From Saprospiraceae bacterium (GTDB lineage Bacteria; Bacteroidota; Bacteroidia; Chitinophagales; Saprospiraceae), in the NCBI GenBank assembly GCA_016714785.1, contig JADKCC010000030.1, positions 1 to 64,000 of the forward strand: DNA of 64,000 nucleotides. Direction: 5' to 3'. Positions 8,702 to 17,480 of this stretch are shown piece by piece. Position numbers and translations under genes: made by a program. The notes under the pieces are model-generated. The model saw only the letters and a program-made list of their open reading frames with translations. It had not been told where the DNA came from and did no database searches. Position 1 is the stretch's first letter; every line of letters begins with the position of its first letter.

Positions 8702-9951
8702 TAGAATGTCACTTTTTTTACTATTTCCTTACCGTCTCGTAATACTGTAACATCCACCGTTTGTCCCGGTTTAAACAAAGAAAGGCACTTCATGTATGAT
8801 TGCATGTCAGGCACATCAAGTTCTCCCATTTTGATGACGATATCTCCTTTTTGGATACCTGCTAAGTTGGCTGCTTTACCATCTTTTGTACCATCTATTT
8901 TCATACCTTTGCCATCATACATATAGTCTGGCATGACACCAAGGGTAACCGTAAAAGCCATCCTTGTTTGTGACTCATCTTTTGTTTTTACAAATGGTAG
9001 TTTTTCGTTTTTATCTAATGTATTCACGACAGAATAAATATACTGGACTATATCGGTAATACCACTGTAGTTTATATATTGATGGTCGTCACTAGGTTTG
9101 TGATAATCGCTATGTTGACCTGTAAAAAATGCTAATACTGGAATTCCCGCGTTATAAAATGATGCATGATCTGAAGGTCCCAAACCTGACAATTCTTTTT
9201 TGATACTAAATTTAGGTGTTTTTATTCCATCTATTACACTTTCAAAAACAGGAGTTGTGCCCAATCCGCTAATTGACAATTTTCGCTCAGCATTAAGTCG
9301 GCCAATCATATCCATGTTGACCATATAATTGAAAGCATTCTTATCAAGCGCAGTGTGATTAATAAAATAATTAGAGCCCCATAGTCCCTTTTCTTCCCCA
9401 GAAAAACAGATGAATAGATAATTATTATTTTTTAGACCTGCTTTTTTGATGCTTTCAGCCAAAAACAAAACTCCTGCTACACCACTTGCATTATCGTCAG
9501 CACCATTATGAATTGCCAAATCGCCTGTATATAAGGAGCCTTCATGTCCATACCCTAAATGATCGTAATGGCCTCCTATGATGACTGTAGTTTTAGCATT
9601 ATTATTTAAGTATCCAACCACGTTTTTACCTTTGACTTCAGGGCCGACACCCGTATCATCGCCATGCGGATTTTTATTCATCTTGCGGGTGAAATGTTGG
9701 AAAAAGGTGTTGTCATCTCCCATTGGCTGAAGACCTATAGCCTTAAATCTTCCAGAAATATATTCTGCGGCTTTTCTCTCACCTTCAGTTCCTATTTCTC
9801 TCCCTTCCATATCATCGGACGATAAGGTGATGATATCCATTGCAATATTTTGCTTAGGTAAGGCGATCGGATATTTCACCTTTGGACTACATGCAGATAA
9901 GGCGAACATTAATGCTATAACGAGAAACTGAATACGATGGGAAGAAATCAT
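8701..9951 (-). CDS. M28 family zinc peptidase lipoprotein with C-terminal PDZ domain
   Basis: 416 residues. A lipoprotein signal ends in ALSAC (Cys21). The M28 domain shows IIGGHYDHLG (metal His), NGADDNASGVAG (bridging Asp), FSGEEKGLWGS (catalytic Glu pair), MDMIGR (metal Asp) and SDYHKPSDD (metal His). About 330-416 is a PDZ domain (GKAANLAGIQKGDIVIKMG). Such proteins are envelope-anchored aminopeptidases. It starts the two-gene operon with the PH-like membrane protein and is divergent from the sialidase-like gene. Confidence 0.9.
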   Translation of the reverse strand: MISSHRIQFLVIALMFALSACSPKVKYPIALPKQNIAMDIITLSSDDMEGREIGTEGERKAAEYISGRFKAIGLQPMGDDNTFFQHFTRKMNKNPHGDDTGVGPEVKGKNVVGYLNNNAKTTVIIGGHYDHLGYGHEGSLYTGDLAIHNGADDNASGVAGVLFLAESIKKAGLKNNNYLFICFSGEEKGLWGSNYFINHTALDKNAFNYMVNMDMIGRLNAERKLSISGLGTTPVFESVIDGIKTPKFSIKKELSGLGPSDHASFYNAGIPVLAFFTGQHSDYHKPSDDHQYINYSGITDIVQYIYSVVNTLDKNEKLPFVKTKDESQTRMAFTVTLGVMPDYMYDGKGMKIDGTKDGKAANLAGIQKGDIVIKMGELDVPDMQSYMKCLSLFKPGQTVDVTVLRDGKEIVKKVTF

Positions 9952-10126
9952 AATATACTATTTGAACATATTTAAAGCACAAAGGTAGTAAACTGCAAAC
10001 AAATAATGTCAAATTTTGGTTATATTCCAGTTTGCTTTCAATTTTATCTATATAAGGATTCATCAAGTTAAAAATACTTTAAAAAGCAGGTAAATTCTCT
10101 TTACAAACCAATAATTTTTAGATTCA

Positions 10127-11698
10127 ATGTCAATACATAATAAAAATTTAAGCCTTGTTATCAGTCTGTTACTTTTGATAAGTCATTATTTAATTGCGCA
10201 AAACGTTACCATTTCCAACAAAAACAACCCAAATGAACCATCAATCATGTTGAATCCAAAAAATCCAAGCCAAATGATTGCTGCAAGTAATTTGAATAAT
10301 TATTTTATAAGTATTGACACTGGAAGAACTTGGACTATACACAAACTAACGTCTTCTTATGGGGTATATGGAGACCCTGTAATTTCCGTGGATACATCTG
10401 AAAATTTTTATTTCTTCCATTTGTCCAATCCAGCTGACGGCAATTGGATAGACCGTATCGTCTGTCAAAAAACTACTGATCATGGTCAAACTTGGTCTGA
10501 TGGATCTTATACTGGATTAAATGGCAAAAAAGCACAGGACAAACATTGGTGTGCCATAGATAGGACTAATAATAATATGTATCTAACTTGGACGCAATTT
10601 GATGAATATGGGTCGGTAGATTTAACAAAAAAAAGTAACATACTATTTTCAAAATCTACCGATAGTGGCATTACTTGGACTACTCCTATCAAGATAAATT
10701 ATGTAGATGGAGACTGTATAGATAGCGACAACACCGTGGAAGGCGCTGTACCTGCTGTCGGTCCAGACGGTCAGATATATGTCGCTTGGGCTGGTCCCAA
10801 TGGAATAGTGTTCAACAAATCAATCGATGAAGGTAATACTTGGCTAAAGGAAGAAGTCAAAATTGATCCTATGCCAAATGGGTGGGACTATACTATACCA
10901 GGAATATACAGGGCCAACGGACTGCCGGTTACTGCATGTGACTTAAGCACAAGTCCTTATAATGGGACCATCTATGTCAATTGGACAGACCAGCGCAATG
11001 GAAATAATGATACCGATGTTTGGCTTTCAAAATCTAGTGATCAAGGCGCTACTTGGTCTGCTCCTATTAGGGTCAATGATGATCCAAGTGGAAACCATCA
11101 ATTTTTAACATGGATGACTATAGACCAAACTACAGGTAATCTATATTTTATATTTTATGACCGAAGAAATCATGCTAACGATGCTACAGATGTATATATG
11201 GCAATATCCAATGATGGTGGACAATCTTTCATTAATAGAAAGATATCTGAGTCGCCATTTATACCCAATGAAAACATATTTTTTGGTGATTATACCAATA
11301 TTGTCGCCAATAATAATATTATCAGACCCATCTGGACAAGGCTTCACAATGGTCAATTGAGTATTTTGACGGATATTACGCCAATTAATAAAATTGTAAC
11401 AACTACGGAAGTAAGCAATATCAAAAATGAAAATCCAGTATTTACCAATTACCCAAATCCTTCTGCCAATACAACTTATGTATCCTTTAAATTAAAGAAA
11501 AACACAAAAGTAAACTTAGAAATATCGGACTTAAATGGGCGTATTCTATACTCAGTCATCAAAAATGAGATAAGACCTATAGGAGCATATATTGAACCTA
11601 TTGATCTAACAAGTCTCCATCTCACCAATGGTATATATATTATCAAGTTGAGTCTTGATGACAAAGTAAAAAAAGAAAAACAAGTAGTAATTAAATAA
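10127..11698 (+). CDS. Secreted BNR/Asp-box (sialidase-like) protein with T9SS sorting domain
   Basis: 523 residues. A Sec signal peptide (about 1-24, ending LIAQ) is followed by a six-bladed propeller-like region with repeated Asp-box motifs: STDSGITW, SIDEGNTW, SSDQGATW, TTDHGQTW, SNDGGQSF. Residues about 440-523 form a type A T9SS C-terminal sorting domain (FTNYPNPSANTTYVSFKLKK, then LNGRILYS and NGIYIIKL). It should be exported across the outer membrane and anchored or released. Sialidase catalytic residues cannot be verified from the motifs alone, so glycosidase activity is uncertain. The trp leader starts 65 bp downstream. Confidence 0.88.
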   Translation: MSIHNKNLSLVISLLLLISHYLIAQNVTISNKNNPNEPSIMLNPKNPSQMIAASNLNNYFISIDTGRTWTIHKLTSSYGVYGDPVISVDTSENFYFFHLSNPADGNWIDRIVCQKTTDHGQTWSDGSYTGLNGKKAQDKHWCAIDRTNNNMYLTWTQFDEYGSVDLTKKSNILFSKSTDSGITWTTPIKINYVDGDCIDSDNTVEGAVPAVGPDGQIYVAWAGPNGIVFNKSIDEGNTWLKEEVKIDPMPNGWDYTIPGIYRANGLPVTACDLSTSPYNGTIYVNWTDQRNGNNDTDVWLSKSSDQGATWSAPIRVNDDPSGNHQFLTWMTIDQTTGNLYFIFYDRRNHANDATDVYMAISNDGGQSFINRKISESPFIPNENIFFGDYTNIVANNNIIRPIWTRLHNGQLSILTDITPINKIVTTTEVSNIKNENPVFTNYPNPSANTTYVSFKLKKNTKVNLEISDLNGRILYSVIKNEIRPIGAYIEPIDLTSLHLTNGIYIIKLSLDDKVKKEKQVVIK

Positions 11699-11715
11699 AA
11701 ATCTCCTATATTTAC

Positions 11716-11745
11716 TTTAGAATTACAAAAAACTCCTTTTCTTTG
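11716..11745 (+). promoter_or_regulatory. Possible Bacteroidota-type promoter for the trp operon
   Basis: TTTA, 18 nt, then TTTCTTTG resembles the -33 TTTG / -7 TAnnTTTG pair with one mismatch in each box. It would place the start of transcription a few bases before the leader peptide ATG at 11763. Weak on its own. Confidence 0.3.
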
Positions 11746-11762
11746 CAGCTCAAATGTAATAA

Positions 11763-11822
11763 ATGAATTTTCAAAATACAAATTGGTGGTGGCATGTTCA
11801 ATCTCTTCGATCAGGAAGTTGA
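11763..11822 (+). CDS. trpL: trp operon leader peptide with three consecutive Trp codons
   Basis: A 19-codon frame, ATG 11763 to TGA 11820-11822, reads MNFQNTNWWWHVQSLRSGS. Codons 8-10 (11784-11792) are TGG TGG TGG. It lies 30 bp before a strong terminator hairpin and about 150 bp before trpE. Its last 13 bases (11810-11822) are the 5' arm of the predicted antiterminator. This is the architecture of ribosome-mediated trp attenuation: low charged tRNA-Trp stalls the ribosome on WWW and frees the antiterminator arm. Translation is inferred, not shown. Confidence 0.87.
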   Translation: MNFQNTNWWWHVQSLRSGS

Positions 11823-11874
11823 GTAGCTAATCTTTTTGTATTCATAGATATAAGCGGCTTATCAGTTTCCTGGT
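11810..11874 (+). promoter_or_regulatory. Predicted trp antiterminator
   Basis: Bases 11810-11822 can pair with 11862-11874 in 13 contiguous pairs, three of them G-U. The 3' arm overlaps the end of the terminator 5' arm, the whole loop and the start of its 3' arm, so antiterminator and terminator are mutually exclusive. A ribosome reaching the leader stop codon would cover 11810-11822 and favour termination. Confidence 0.75.
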
Positions 11875-11890
11875 AAGTCGCTTTTTTTTT
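11852..11890 (+). terminator. trp attenuator terminator
   Basis: AAGCGGCTTATC (11852-11863) pairs with GGTAAGTCGCTT (11872-11883), 12 bp with two G-U pairs, 8-nt loop, followed by a run of nine T (two within the stem). It lies between the leader peptide and trpE. Confidence 0.87.
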
Positions 11891-11914
11891 CAAAAAAATA
11901 GAATTTTTATCTTT

Positions 11915-13303
11915 ATGATACACATACATACCAACGCTATCAAAATGCTTTCAGACCTTACCACACCTGTGAGTCTATTTCTGAAACTAAGAGAACATTT
12001 TCCGGAAATATTTCTTTTGGAAAGTTCTGATTATTCTAGTAAGGAAGATAGCCAATCTTTTATTTGTTTTGATCCATTAATAACTTTAAAATATATAAAT
12101 GAGCAATACGAACTCAAAAATCATTTGGACAATGAAGTAAAGCAAAATATTGCCGAAAATGCCACAACTGCCATTCAAATTTTATTAAATGCCATTCAAA
12201 CAAAAAATAGCGAAAATGATCGATTTAATGGTGTATTTGGATATACTAGTTTTGACATGGTGCAAGAGTTCGAAGGTTTGAAATTTGATCAAGCAAAACC
12301 TACTTATGGCATTCCATCATTAAGATATGACTTATTTAGATATATCATCGCTTTTGATCATTTTTATGATGAGTTGTATCTCATAGAAAACGAAATACTA
12401 GGACAAGGAAGTACCGTAAACAAGATCATGAGTATCATCAGTCGCCAAGATCACCAAACCTACCCTTTCAGCAAAATTGGGGAAGAAAGTGGCAATATGA
12501 CAGATGATAACTATCTCGATATCGTCCAAAAAGCAAAGTCACACTGTCAGCGAGGAGATGTGTTTCAGATGGTACTATCCAGAAGATTTTCACAATCATT
12601 CAAAGGGGACGAATTTAATGTCTATCGTGCCTTAAGATCTGTCAATCCTAGTCCTTATTTATTCTATTACGATTACAGTAGTTATAGGATTTTTGGCTCA
12701 TCACCGGAAGCCCAGATGGTCGTGCACGAAGGTAAAGCAGAAATACATCCGATCGCTGGAACATTCAAACGCACAGGTGATTATACACAAGATCAGTTGC
12801 TTGCAAAAAAACTTTCAGAAGATCCTAAAGAAAATGCAGAACACATTATGCTCGTTGATCTTGCTAGAAATGATCTGAGTAAAAACTGTGTAGAAGTCAC
12901 CGTGTCGAAATATAAAGATGTGCAATTTTTTAGTCACGTAATTCATTTGGTATCCAAAGTGGTAGGAAAAATCAAAGAAGGTGTCTCTGGCTATCAGATT
13001 TTTTCAGATACTTTTCCTGCAGGTACCTTATCTGGCGCGCCAAAATACAAAGCTCTCCAACTCATAGATGCTTACGAACCGACAGCTCGTTCGTTTTATG
13101 GTGGCGGACTAGGTATCATCAAACTCAATGGCGATCTAAATCATGCCATCATTATCCGTTCGTTTTTGAGTATGAATGGACAGTTGCATTTGCAATCTGG
13201 AGCAGGAATTGTCATTGACAGTGTCCCAGAAAGTGAATTGCAAGAAGTACATAATAAATTGGCAGCGTTGAAAAGAGCAATGGTTTTGGCGGAAGGTCTG
13301 TGA
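11915..13303 (+). CDS. trpE: Anthranilate synthase component I
   Basis: 462 residues of the chorismate-binding enzyme family. Family blocks are present in order: RGDVFQMVLSRRFSQ, SPEAQMVVHEGKAEIHPIAG, a TFKRTGDY segment, DPKENAEHIMLVDLARNDL, TFPAGTLSGAPKYKA and GGGLGIIKLNGD. With TrpG it forms anthranilate from chorismate and glutamine. The ATG at 11915 follows the attenuator by 24 bp; an internal Met at codon 11 is an alternative start. Expression is probably controlled by the leader at 11763-11890. Confidence 0.94.
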   Translation: MIHIHTNAIKMLSDLTTPVSLFLKLREHFPEIFLLESSDYSSKEDSQSFICFDPLITLKYINEQYELKNHLDNEVKQNIAENATTAIQILLNAIQTKNSENDRFNGVFGYTSFDMVQEFEGLKFDQAKPTYGIPSLRYDLFRYIIAFDHFYDELYLIENEILGQGSTVNKIMSIISRQDHQTYPFSKIGEESGNMTDDNYLDIVQKAKSHCQRGDVFQMVLSRRFSQSFKGDEFNVYRALRSVNPSPYLFYYDYSSYRIFGSSPEAQMVVHEGKAEIHPIAGTFKRTGDYTQDQLLAKKLSEDPKENAEHIMLVDLARNDLSKNCVEVTVSKYKDVQFFSHVIHLVSKVVGKIKEGVSGYQIFSDTFPAGTLSGAPKYKALQLIDAYEPTARSFYGGGLGIIKLNGDLNHAIIIRSFLSMNGQLHLQSGAGIVIDSVPESELQEVHNKLAALKRAMVLAEGL

Positions 13304-13380
13304 AGGAGTGAATGGTTGAATGAGGGAATGGTTGAATGAATGAAGGAAGGAATGTATGAAGGAATGAAGGAATGTAAAAT
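13304..13380. repeat. GAATG/GAAGG simple repeat between trpE and four-helix-bundle gene
   Basis: About 75 bp of imperfect GAATGGTTGAATGA and GAAGGAATG units directly after the trpE stop. Its position at the junction of the four-helix-bundle gene suggests it came with that insertion. Confidence 0.6.
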
Positions 13381-13409
13381 GTATTTTATAACAAATTAAA
13401 TATTTTAAA

Positions 13410-13781
13410 ATGAATGACAAAGAAATGTTTATCACAGAATTAAAGAACCGAACAAAGAAATTTGCAGTGGATATTATTTTGTTTTGTGATAATTTAAAAC
13501 AAACTAAGGCCGCTTCAGTTGTAACTTATCAAATTATAAAATCAGGAACTTCCGTTGCTGCAAATTATCGAGCTGCATGTCGTGGACGCTCTAAAGCTGA
13601 ATTTTATAGTAAGATATGTATCGTCGTGGAAGAAGCAGATGAAACTGAATTCTGGTTAGAATTAATATCTGAAACAAATCTTAGTAAAAACATTGTTGAA
13701 TTAAATAGACTGTTAAGTGAAGCAAACGAAATAACCAAGATAATGTCAAAAGCAAAATCCACAGCTTCCACAACAAAATAG
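13410..13781 (+). CDS. Four-helix bundle protein (23S rRNA intervening-sequence/S23 family)
   Basis: 123 residues, all alpha. IIKSGTSVAANYRAACRGRS is the recognisable core of the S23/four-helix bundle family, followed by EFYSKICIVVEEADETEFWLE. Members are encoded in rRNA intervening sequences or as mobile-looking singletons; a related fold is the Avd accessory protein of diversity-generating retroelements. Here it separates trpE from trpG, preceded by a GAATG repeat. No reverse transcriptase is nearby, so a retroelement role is not supported. Confidence 0.85.
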   Translation: MNDKEMFITELKNRTKKFAVDIILFCDNLKQTKAASVVTYQIIKSGTSVAANYRAACRGRSKAEFYSKICIVVEEADETEFWLELISETNLSKNIVELNRLLSEANEITKIMSKAKSTASTTK

Positions 13782-13829
13782 CTAGAGCCTATTCAATTTT
13801 TTAACCATTTAATCATTCAATCATTTTTC

Positions 13830-14402
13830 ATGAAAAATGTAGTTATCATCGACAATTACGACTCCTTTACTTACAATTTAGTACATCTTATCAATGAAAT
13901 CATAGATGGGGAAGTTGCGGTATTGCGCAATGATCAGTTCGAAATAGAAACTCTGGAAGCATTTGATTACATCATTTTGTCTCCAGGTCCAGGATTGCCC
14001 GAAGAAGCAGGATTACTCAAAGAAGTCATTAAGAAATATGGCGCTACCAAAAAGATATTTGGCGTTTGTTTAGGTTTACAAGCTATCGGTGAAGTATTTG
14101 GTGGCACATTAAAAAATCTGTCTAAGGTATTTCATGGTATGAAAACGACCATGATTCAGACTGAAAATATAGACCCAATTTTTAAAGATATCGATCAAAC
14201 TTTTGAAGCAGGCAGATATCATTCATGGGTAATTAATAAAGATAGTTGTCCAGATGTCTTATTGATCACAGCAGTAGATGATGAAGGCGAAATCATGGCA
14301 GCACGTCACAAAGATTTGCATATTTATGGCGTCCAGTTTCATCCTGAGTCCATCATGACACCTGATGGAAGGAAGATGCTAACCAATTTTTTGATTTTGT
14401 AA
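13830..14402 (+). CDS. trpG: Anthranilate synthase component II (glutamine amidotransferase)
   Basis: 190 residues, class I glutamine amidotransferase. Visible are NYDSFTYNLVH, LSPGPGLP, the nucleophile elbow GVCLGLQAIGE (catalytic Cys) and GVQFHPES with catalytic His and Glu. FHGMKTTMIQ fits the TrpG/PabA group. It supplies ammonia to TrpE. About 50 bp lie before trpD. Confidence 0.94.
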   Translation: MKNVVIIDNYDSFTYNLVHLINEIIDGEVAVLRNDQFEIETLEAFDYIILSPGPGLPEEAGLLKEVIKKYGATKKIFGVCLGLQAIGEVFGGTLKNLSKVFHGMKTTMIQTENIDPIFKDIDQTFEAGRYHSWVINKDSCPDVLLITAVDDEGEIMAARHKDLHIYGVQFHPESIMTPDGRKMLTNFLIL

Positions 14403-14454
14403 ATCATCTTGGCAAATCAGTAATTAATCCAAATTCTCAAATCAGTAACTCTAC

Positions 14455-15462
14455 ATGAAACACATCCTAAACCAACTCTTCAATCATCAGAAGCTCACAA
14501 AGGAGCAAGCCAAAGAAGTATTGATCAATACATCTTTAGACCAATACAATCCTGCTCAATTGGCAGCATTCATAAGTGTATATCTCATGCGCAATATCTC
14601 TGTAGATGAATTAGCAGGATTCAGAGATGCTTTGCTGGACTTATGTATCAAGGTGGATTTTGATGGATTGCCCATTATTGATTTGTGTGGTACCGGCGGT
14701 GATGGGAAAAACACTTTTAATATCTCAACCCTAGCTTCCTTTGTAGTGGCAGGGGCAGGATATCATGTGGCCAAACATGGTAATTATGGTGTGTCATCTG
14801 TCAGTGGATCGTCCAATGTTTTGGAATATTTTGGTTTTAGTTTTACTAATGATACAGACCTACTCAAAAGACAAATGGATGCTGCCAACATAGCTTTTCT
14901 GCACGCACCACTCTTCCACCCTGCTTTGAAATCAGTCGGTCCTATACGAAAAGAATTGGGTGTCAAGACCTTTTTTAATATGCTCGGACCACTAGTAAAT
15001 CCTGCGAAGCCACAACATCAAAGTGTAGGCGTATTTTCGATAAAGCTGGCTAGATTGTATCAGTTTTTGCATGAAGATTCTCAGAAAAAATACGCCATCA
15101 TCCACGGTACAGATGGGTATGATGAAGTTGCACTTACCGGCACTGTCAAATTGATCACCAACCAGGCAGAACAGTTAGTTGATTCTTCCTATTTTGGACT
15201 GCCTAAATATCGACAAGAAGATATTTTCGGAGGTGATACCATCGAGGAAGCTGCAAATATTTTTAAAAACATTATAGATGGCAATGGCACACAAGCTCAA
15301 AACGATGTCGTCCTTGCCAATGCCGCTTTGGCCATTCAGTGTTTTGATCAAAGAAAAGATATATTGGAATGTGTAGATGAAGCAAGAGAAAGTTTGAATG
15401 GAAGAAAAGCAAAAGTGGCCTTTGAAAAGTTGATCAATTTATCACCTAAAAATCAAAAATGA
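14455..15462 (+). CDS. trpD: Anthranilate phosphoribosyltransferase
   Basis: 335 residues. The PRPP-binding LCGTGGDGKNTFNISTLAS, the anthranilate-site KHGNYGVSSVSGSSNVLE, and KTFFNMLGPLVNPAKP identify TrpD. It attaches phosphoribose to anthranilate, the second step of tryptophan synthesis. The expected following genes (trpC, trpF, trpB, trpA) are absent: 105 bp downstream an unrelated gene ends in the opposite direction, so the operon is split or interrupted here. Confidence 0.94.
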   Translation: MKHILNQLFNHQKLTKEQAKEVLINTSLDQYNPAQLAAFISVYLMRNISVDELAGFRDALLDLCIKVDFDGLPIIDLCGTGGDGKNTFNISTLASFVVAGAGYHVAKHGNYGVSSVSGSSNVLEYFGFSFTNDTDLLKRQMDAANIAFLHAPLFHPALKSVGPIRKELGVKTFFNMLGPLVNPAKPQHQSVGVFSIKLARLYQFLHEDSQKKYAIIHGTDGYDEVALTGTVKLITNQAEQLVDSSYFGLPKYRQEDIFGGDTIEEAANIFKNIIDGNGTQAQNDVVLANAALAIQCFDQRKDILECVDEARESLNGRKAKVAFEKLINLSPKNQK

Positions 15463-15566
15463 ATTTCCTACTACATACCACAACGCTACCAATTTCAAAT
15501 TATAATTGCATTCATTCTTTAATACTTCATGCTTGGAGCCCACACAAAGATAAAACGTTTGTGCCA

Positions 15567-16751
15567 TTACTTCTCATAGTCGATGGGGAAATAGCCTTCC
15601 CATCTCCAAGGTGTAAAAGTATCGCCAATTAATTTTTCTAATAGTTCTTTAAAAATTAATTCTCCATTGGCACTATTAGTTATTATGATTATTGAAATTC
15701 CTTTGTCTATAAAATTTATATTGTAGTTTCTCCAGGCATCATCGTGTCCTTCTTTAAAAAATGCTCTGCCATACTTGCATTTCAATAGTCCCCACCCAAG
15801 TCCGTAAGATAAATTTATAGCTTTGTTTTCCGTGGTTGTCTCTTCTGTGATTACGGGAAATTGTGTTTTTGAGAATATTTCAATCTGAGGTGAAATCATT
15901 TCTTTAAATATTCTATTGTCTAAACCTTTCTGGTTCATCAAATACTCAATAAATCTTGTGTAGTCCGCAATTGTTGTTACCAAAGAAGCACCAGCAACTG
16001 GTTTAGTTCGCTTTTTTTTAGGGTTGAGTGTATTGTCTGTAAGGTGTCCTATTGCATAATTTTCATCAAATCTTTCATGCCATATATATCCAGTCCTTGT
16101 CATTCCAATTGGTATGAAAATTTTTTCAATTGACAATTCTTCAACATTTTTCTTTGTTATTTCTTCTATAACTAACTGCAAGAGTTTAATGCCTTCTCCC
16201 GAATAGGCATACTTTTTTCCTGGGGAAAAATAAATTCTCATAACACCTAGTGTGTCTTCAACTCCTGTTGTTGGATGAACCCATCTAACATTTGGGAGTC
16301 CTGTTGTATGGCTTAAACACATTCTTGCGGTCATCAATTTCCATCTCTCGTCAGATTTCAGGTCTGAAAAATATTCATATTCTGGAATTGATTTGTTCAA
16401 ATATTGGTAAAGTGGTTTGTCCAAGTCTATTACTTTTTCCTGAACTAACTTCATCGTCAAATAGCCAAATACTGCTTTGCTAAATGATGCCCCATACAAA
16501 ACCGTAGAGGTGTCTAAATATTCGTTTTGATCTAAGTTCTTAAACCCATAGGATTTTATGTAGGCTTGTTGATTTTCATTGAGTATTGACAAACTCAAAC
16601 CTTGAACATTTGCCTTGTCCATCAAGAGTTTTACGGTTTCATCTATTTCAACAAAAGAGATTTTTGTCCCATCAAGCCTCTTGATTTGTTGCTTTTGCCC
16701 AAATGCCAAGTTAAAAATCATCATTAGTCCAAGTAAGATTTTAAGTTTCAT
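15567..16751 (-). CDS. Secreted serine hydrolase, class C beta-lactamase-like
   Basis: 394 residues with a signal peptide (1-19, ending AFGQ). The active-site SxxK is Ser89-Phe-Ser-Lys92 in YGASFSKAV. YAYSGEG near 183 corresponds to the YxN motif, with Gly in place of Asn. Family blocks such as MCLSHTTGLPN and SYGLGWGLL are present, and EGHDDAWRNY occupies the third motif. Related proteins are D-aminopeptidases, esterases or penicillin-binding enzymes. True beta-lactamase activity should not be assumed. Confidence 0.88.
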   Translation of the reverse strand: MKLKILLGLMMIFNLAFGQKQQIKRLDGTKISFVEIDETVKLLMDKANVQGLSLSILNENQQAYIKSYGFKNLDQNEYLDTSTVLYGASFSKAVFGYLTMKLVQEKVIDLDKPLYQYLNKSIPEYEYFSDLKSDERWKLMTARMCLSHTTGLPNVRWVHPTTGVEDTLGVMRIYFSPGKKYAYSGEGIKLLQLVIEEITKKNVEELSIEKIFIPIGMTRTGYIWHERFDENYAIGHLTDNTLNPKKKRTKPVAGASLVTTIADYTRFIEYLMNQKGLDNRIFKEMISPQIEIFSKTQFPVITEETTTENKAINLSYGLGWGLLKCKYGRAFFKEGHDDAWRNYNINFIDKGISIIIITNSANGELIFKELLEKLIGDTFTPWRWEGYFPIDYEK

Positions 16752-17480
16752 ATTTTTTGCTAATCATTAATTATATTTCCCACTCTGGCAAAACACATAA
16801 AGACCCGTCACGGGATACAAACGACCAATAATAGGAAGTCTGTAGGCAGTGTATTGATTAGTGACTAATTAGGGTCTGCTGAAAAAGTCAGCTGTTATTT
16901 TTGGTTGTTAGTTTAACGGAGACTATCGTTCAAAAAACAAGCAATAGAGAATGAAGAAACAAAAGTGCGTCTATTGCCATAGAAAGCACAAAGGATTAAA
17001 TATGAAATACTTATGGCAATAGAAAAAGCATTTTGGTTCGAAAATGAACGGTGCTACGCAATTGCCTTTTTTGAACTAGACTTTTTTGGTTACTTTTTGG
17101 GCAATGCAAAAAAGTAACTGCCGCCTGCATAAGGCAAAAGCCAACCCAAGGTACACGACTTTTGGACAAAATCAATTAAAAGGTTTGCATTTAATTTGTT
17201 TATTATAGACATAATTTATTATTTATCAATTGGTTGTACCATAGTCAGCAGACCCTAATTATTTAGGTTCATTTTCAATTTATTCTGAAAGTTATCATTT
17301 CAAACAAATCTTTGGAATATCTTCGAGCCTTACAACACAAATGTAGCCAAAATGTTGGATAATGTATAATATCTAACTTGAATACTGGCACAGTTTGCAT
17401 AATTAAAAAATGACCAAAGCTATATCTAAATATAGGTAATAACGAATTAAAGTATAGGTGAGTCAATTTGAAAAGTAAAA
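16752..17480. other. Gene-free stretch holding a terminal-inverted-repeat element
   Basis: No supportable gene. About 115 bp upstream of the serine hydrolase is unremarkable. 16867-17260 is the element described separately. The remaining 220 bp before gldC is AT-rich with no recognised signal. Confidence 0.6.
16867..17260. mobile_element. 394-bp element with 16-bp perfect terminal inverted repeats (MITE or IS remnant)
   Basis: AATTAGGGTCTGCTGA (16867-16882) is repeated exactly inverted at 17245-17260. The interior has no transposase but includes a short hairpin, TACTTTTTGG...AAAAAGTAA. About 80 bp at 16878-16957 is shared, inverted, with 54680-54759 and in part with 40461-40527. These features fit a non-autonomous or internally deleted insertion element. 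The AATT ends may hide a target-site duplication. Confidence 0.75.

Noticed and set aside
13410..13781. Avd protein of a diversity-generating retroelement
   Set aside because: The four-helix bundle is similar in fold, but no reverse transcriptase, template repeat or variable repeat was found nearby. Position within trp fits an S23-type insertion.
15461..15620. Short plus-strand frame after trpD as the start of trpC
   Set aside because: The frame overlaps the stop of trpD but its codons do not resemble TrpC (no phosphate-binding or KRxxP motifs), and it runs into the antisense of the serine hydrolase.
15567..16751. Antibiotic-resistance beta-lactamase
   Set aside because: It has SxxK, but YSG instead of the YxN motif and no clear KTG. 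This fits the broader serine hydrolase/esterase family.
17275..17466. 63-codon minus-strand frame downstream of gldC
   Set aside because: No recognisable features; located in AT-rich intergenic sequence next to the TIR element.
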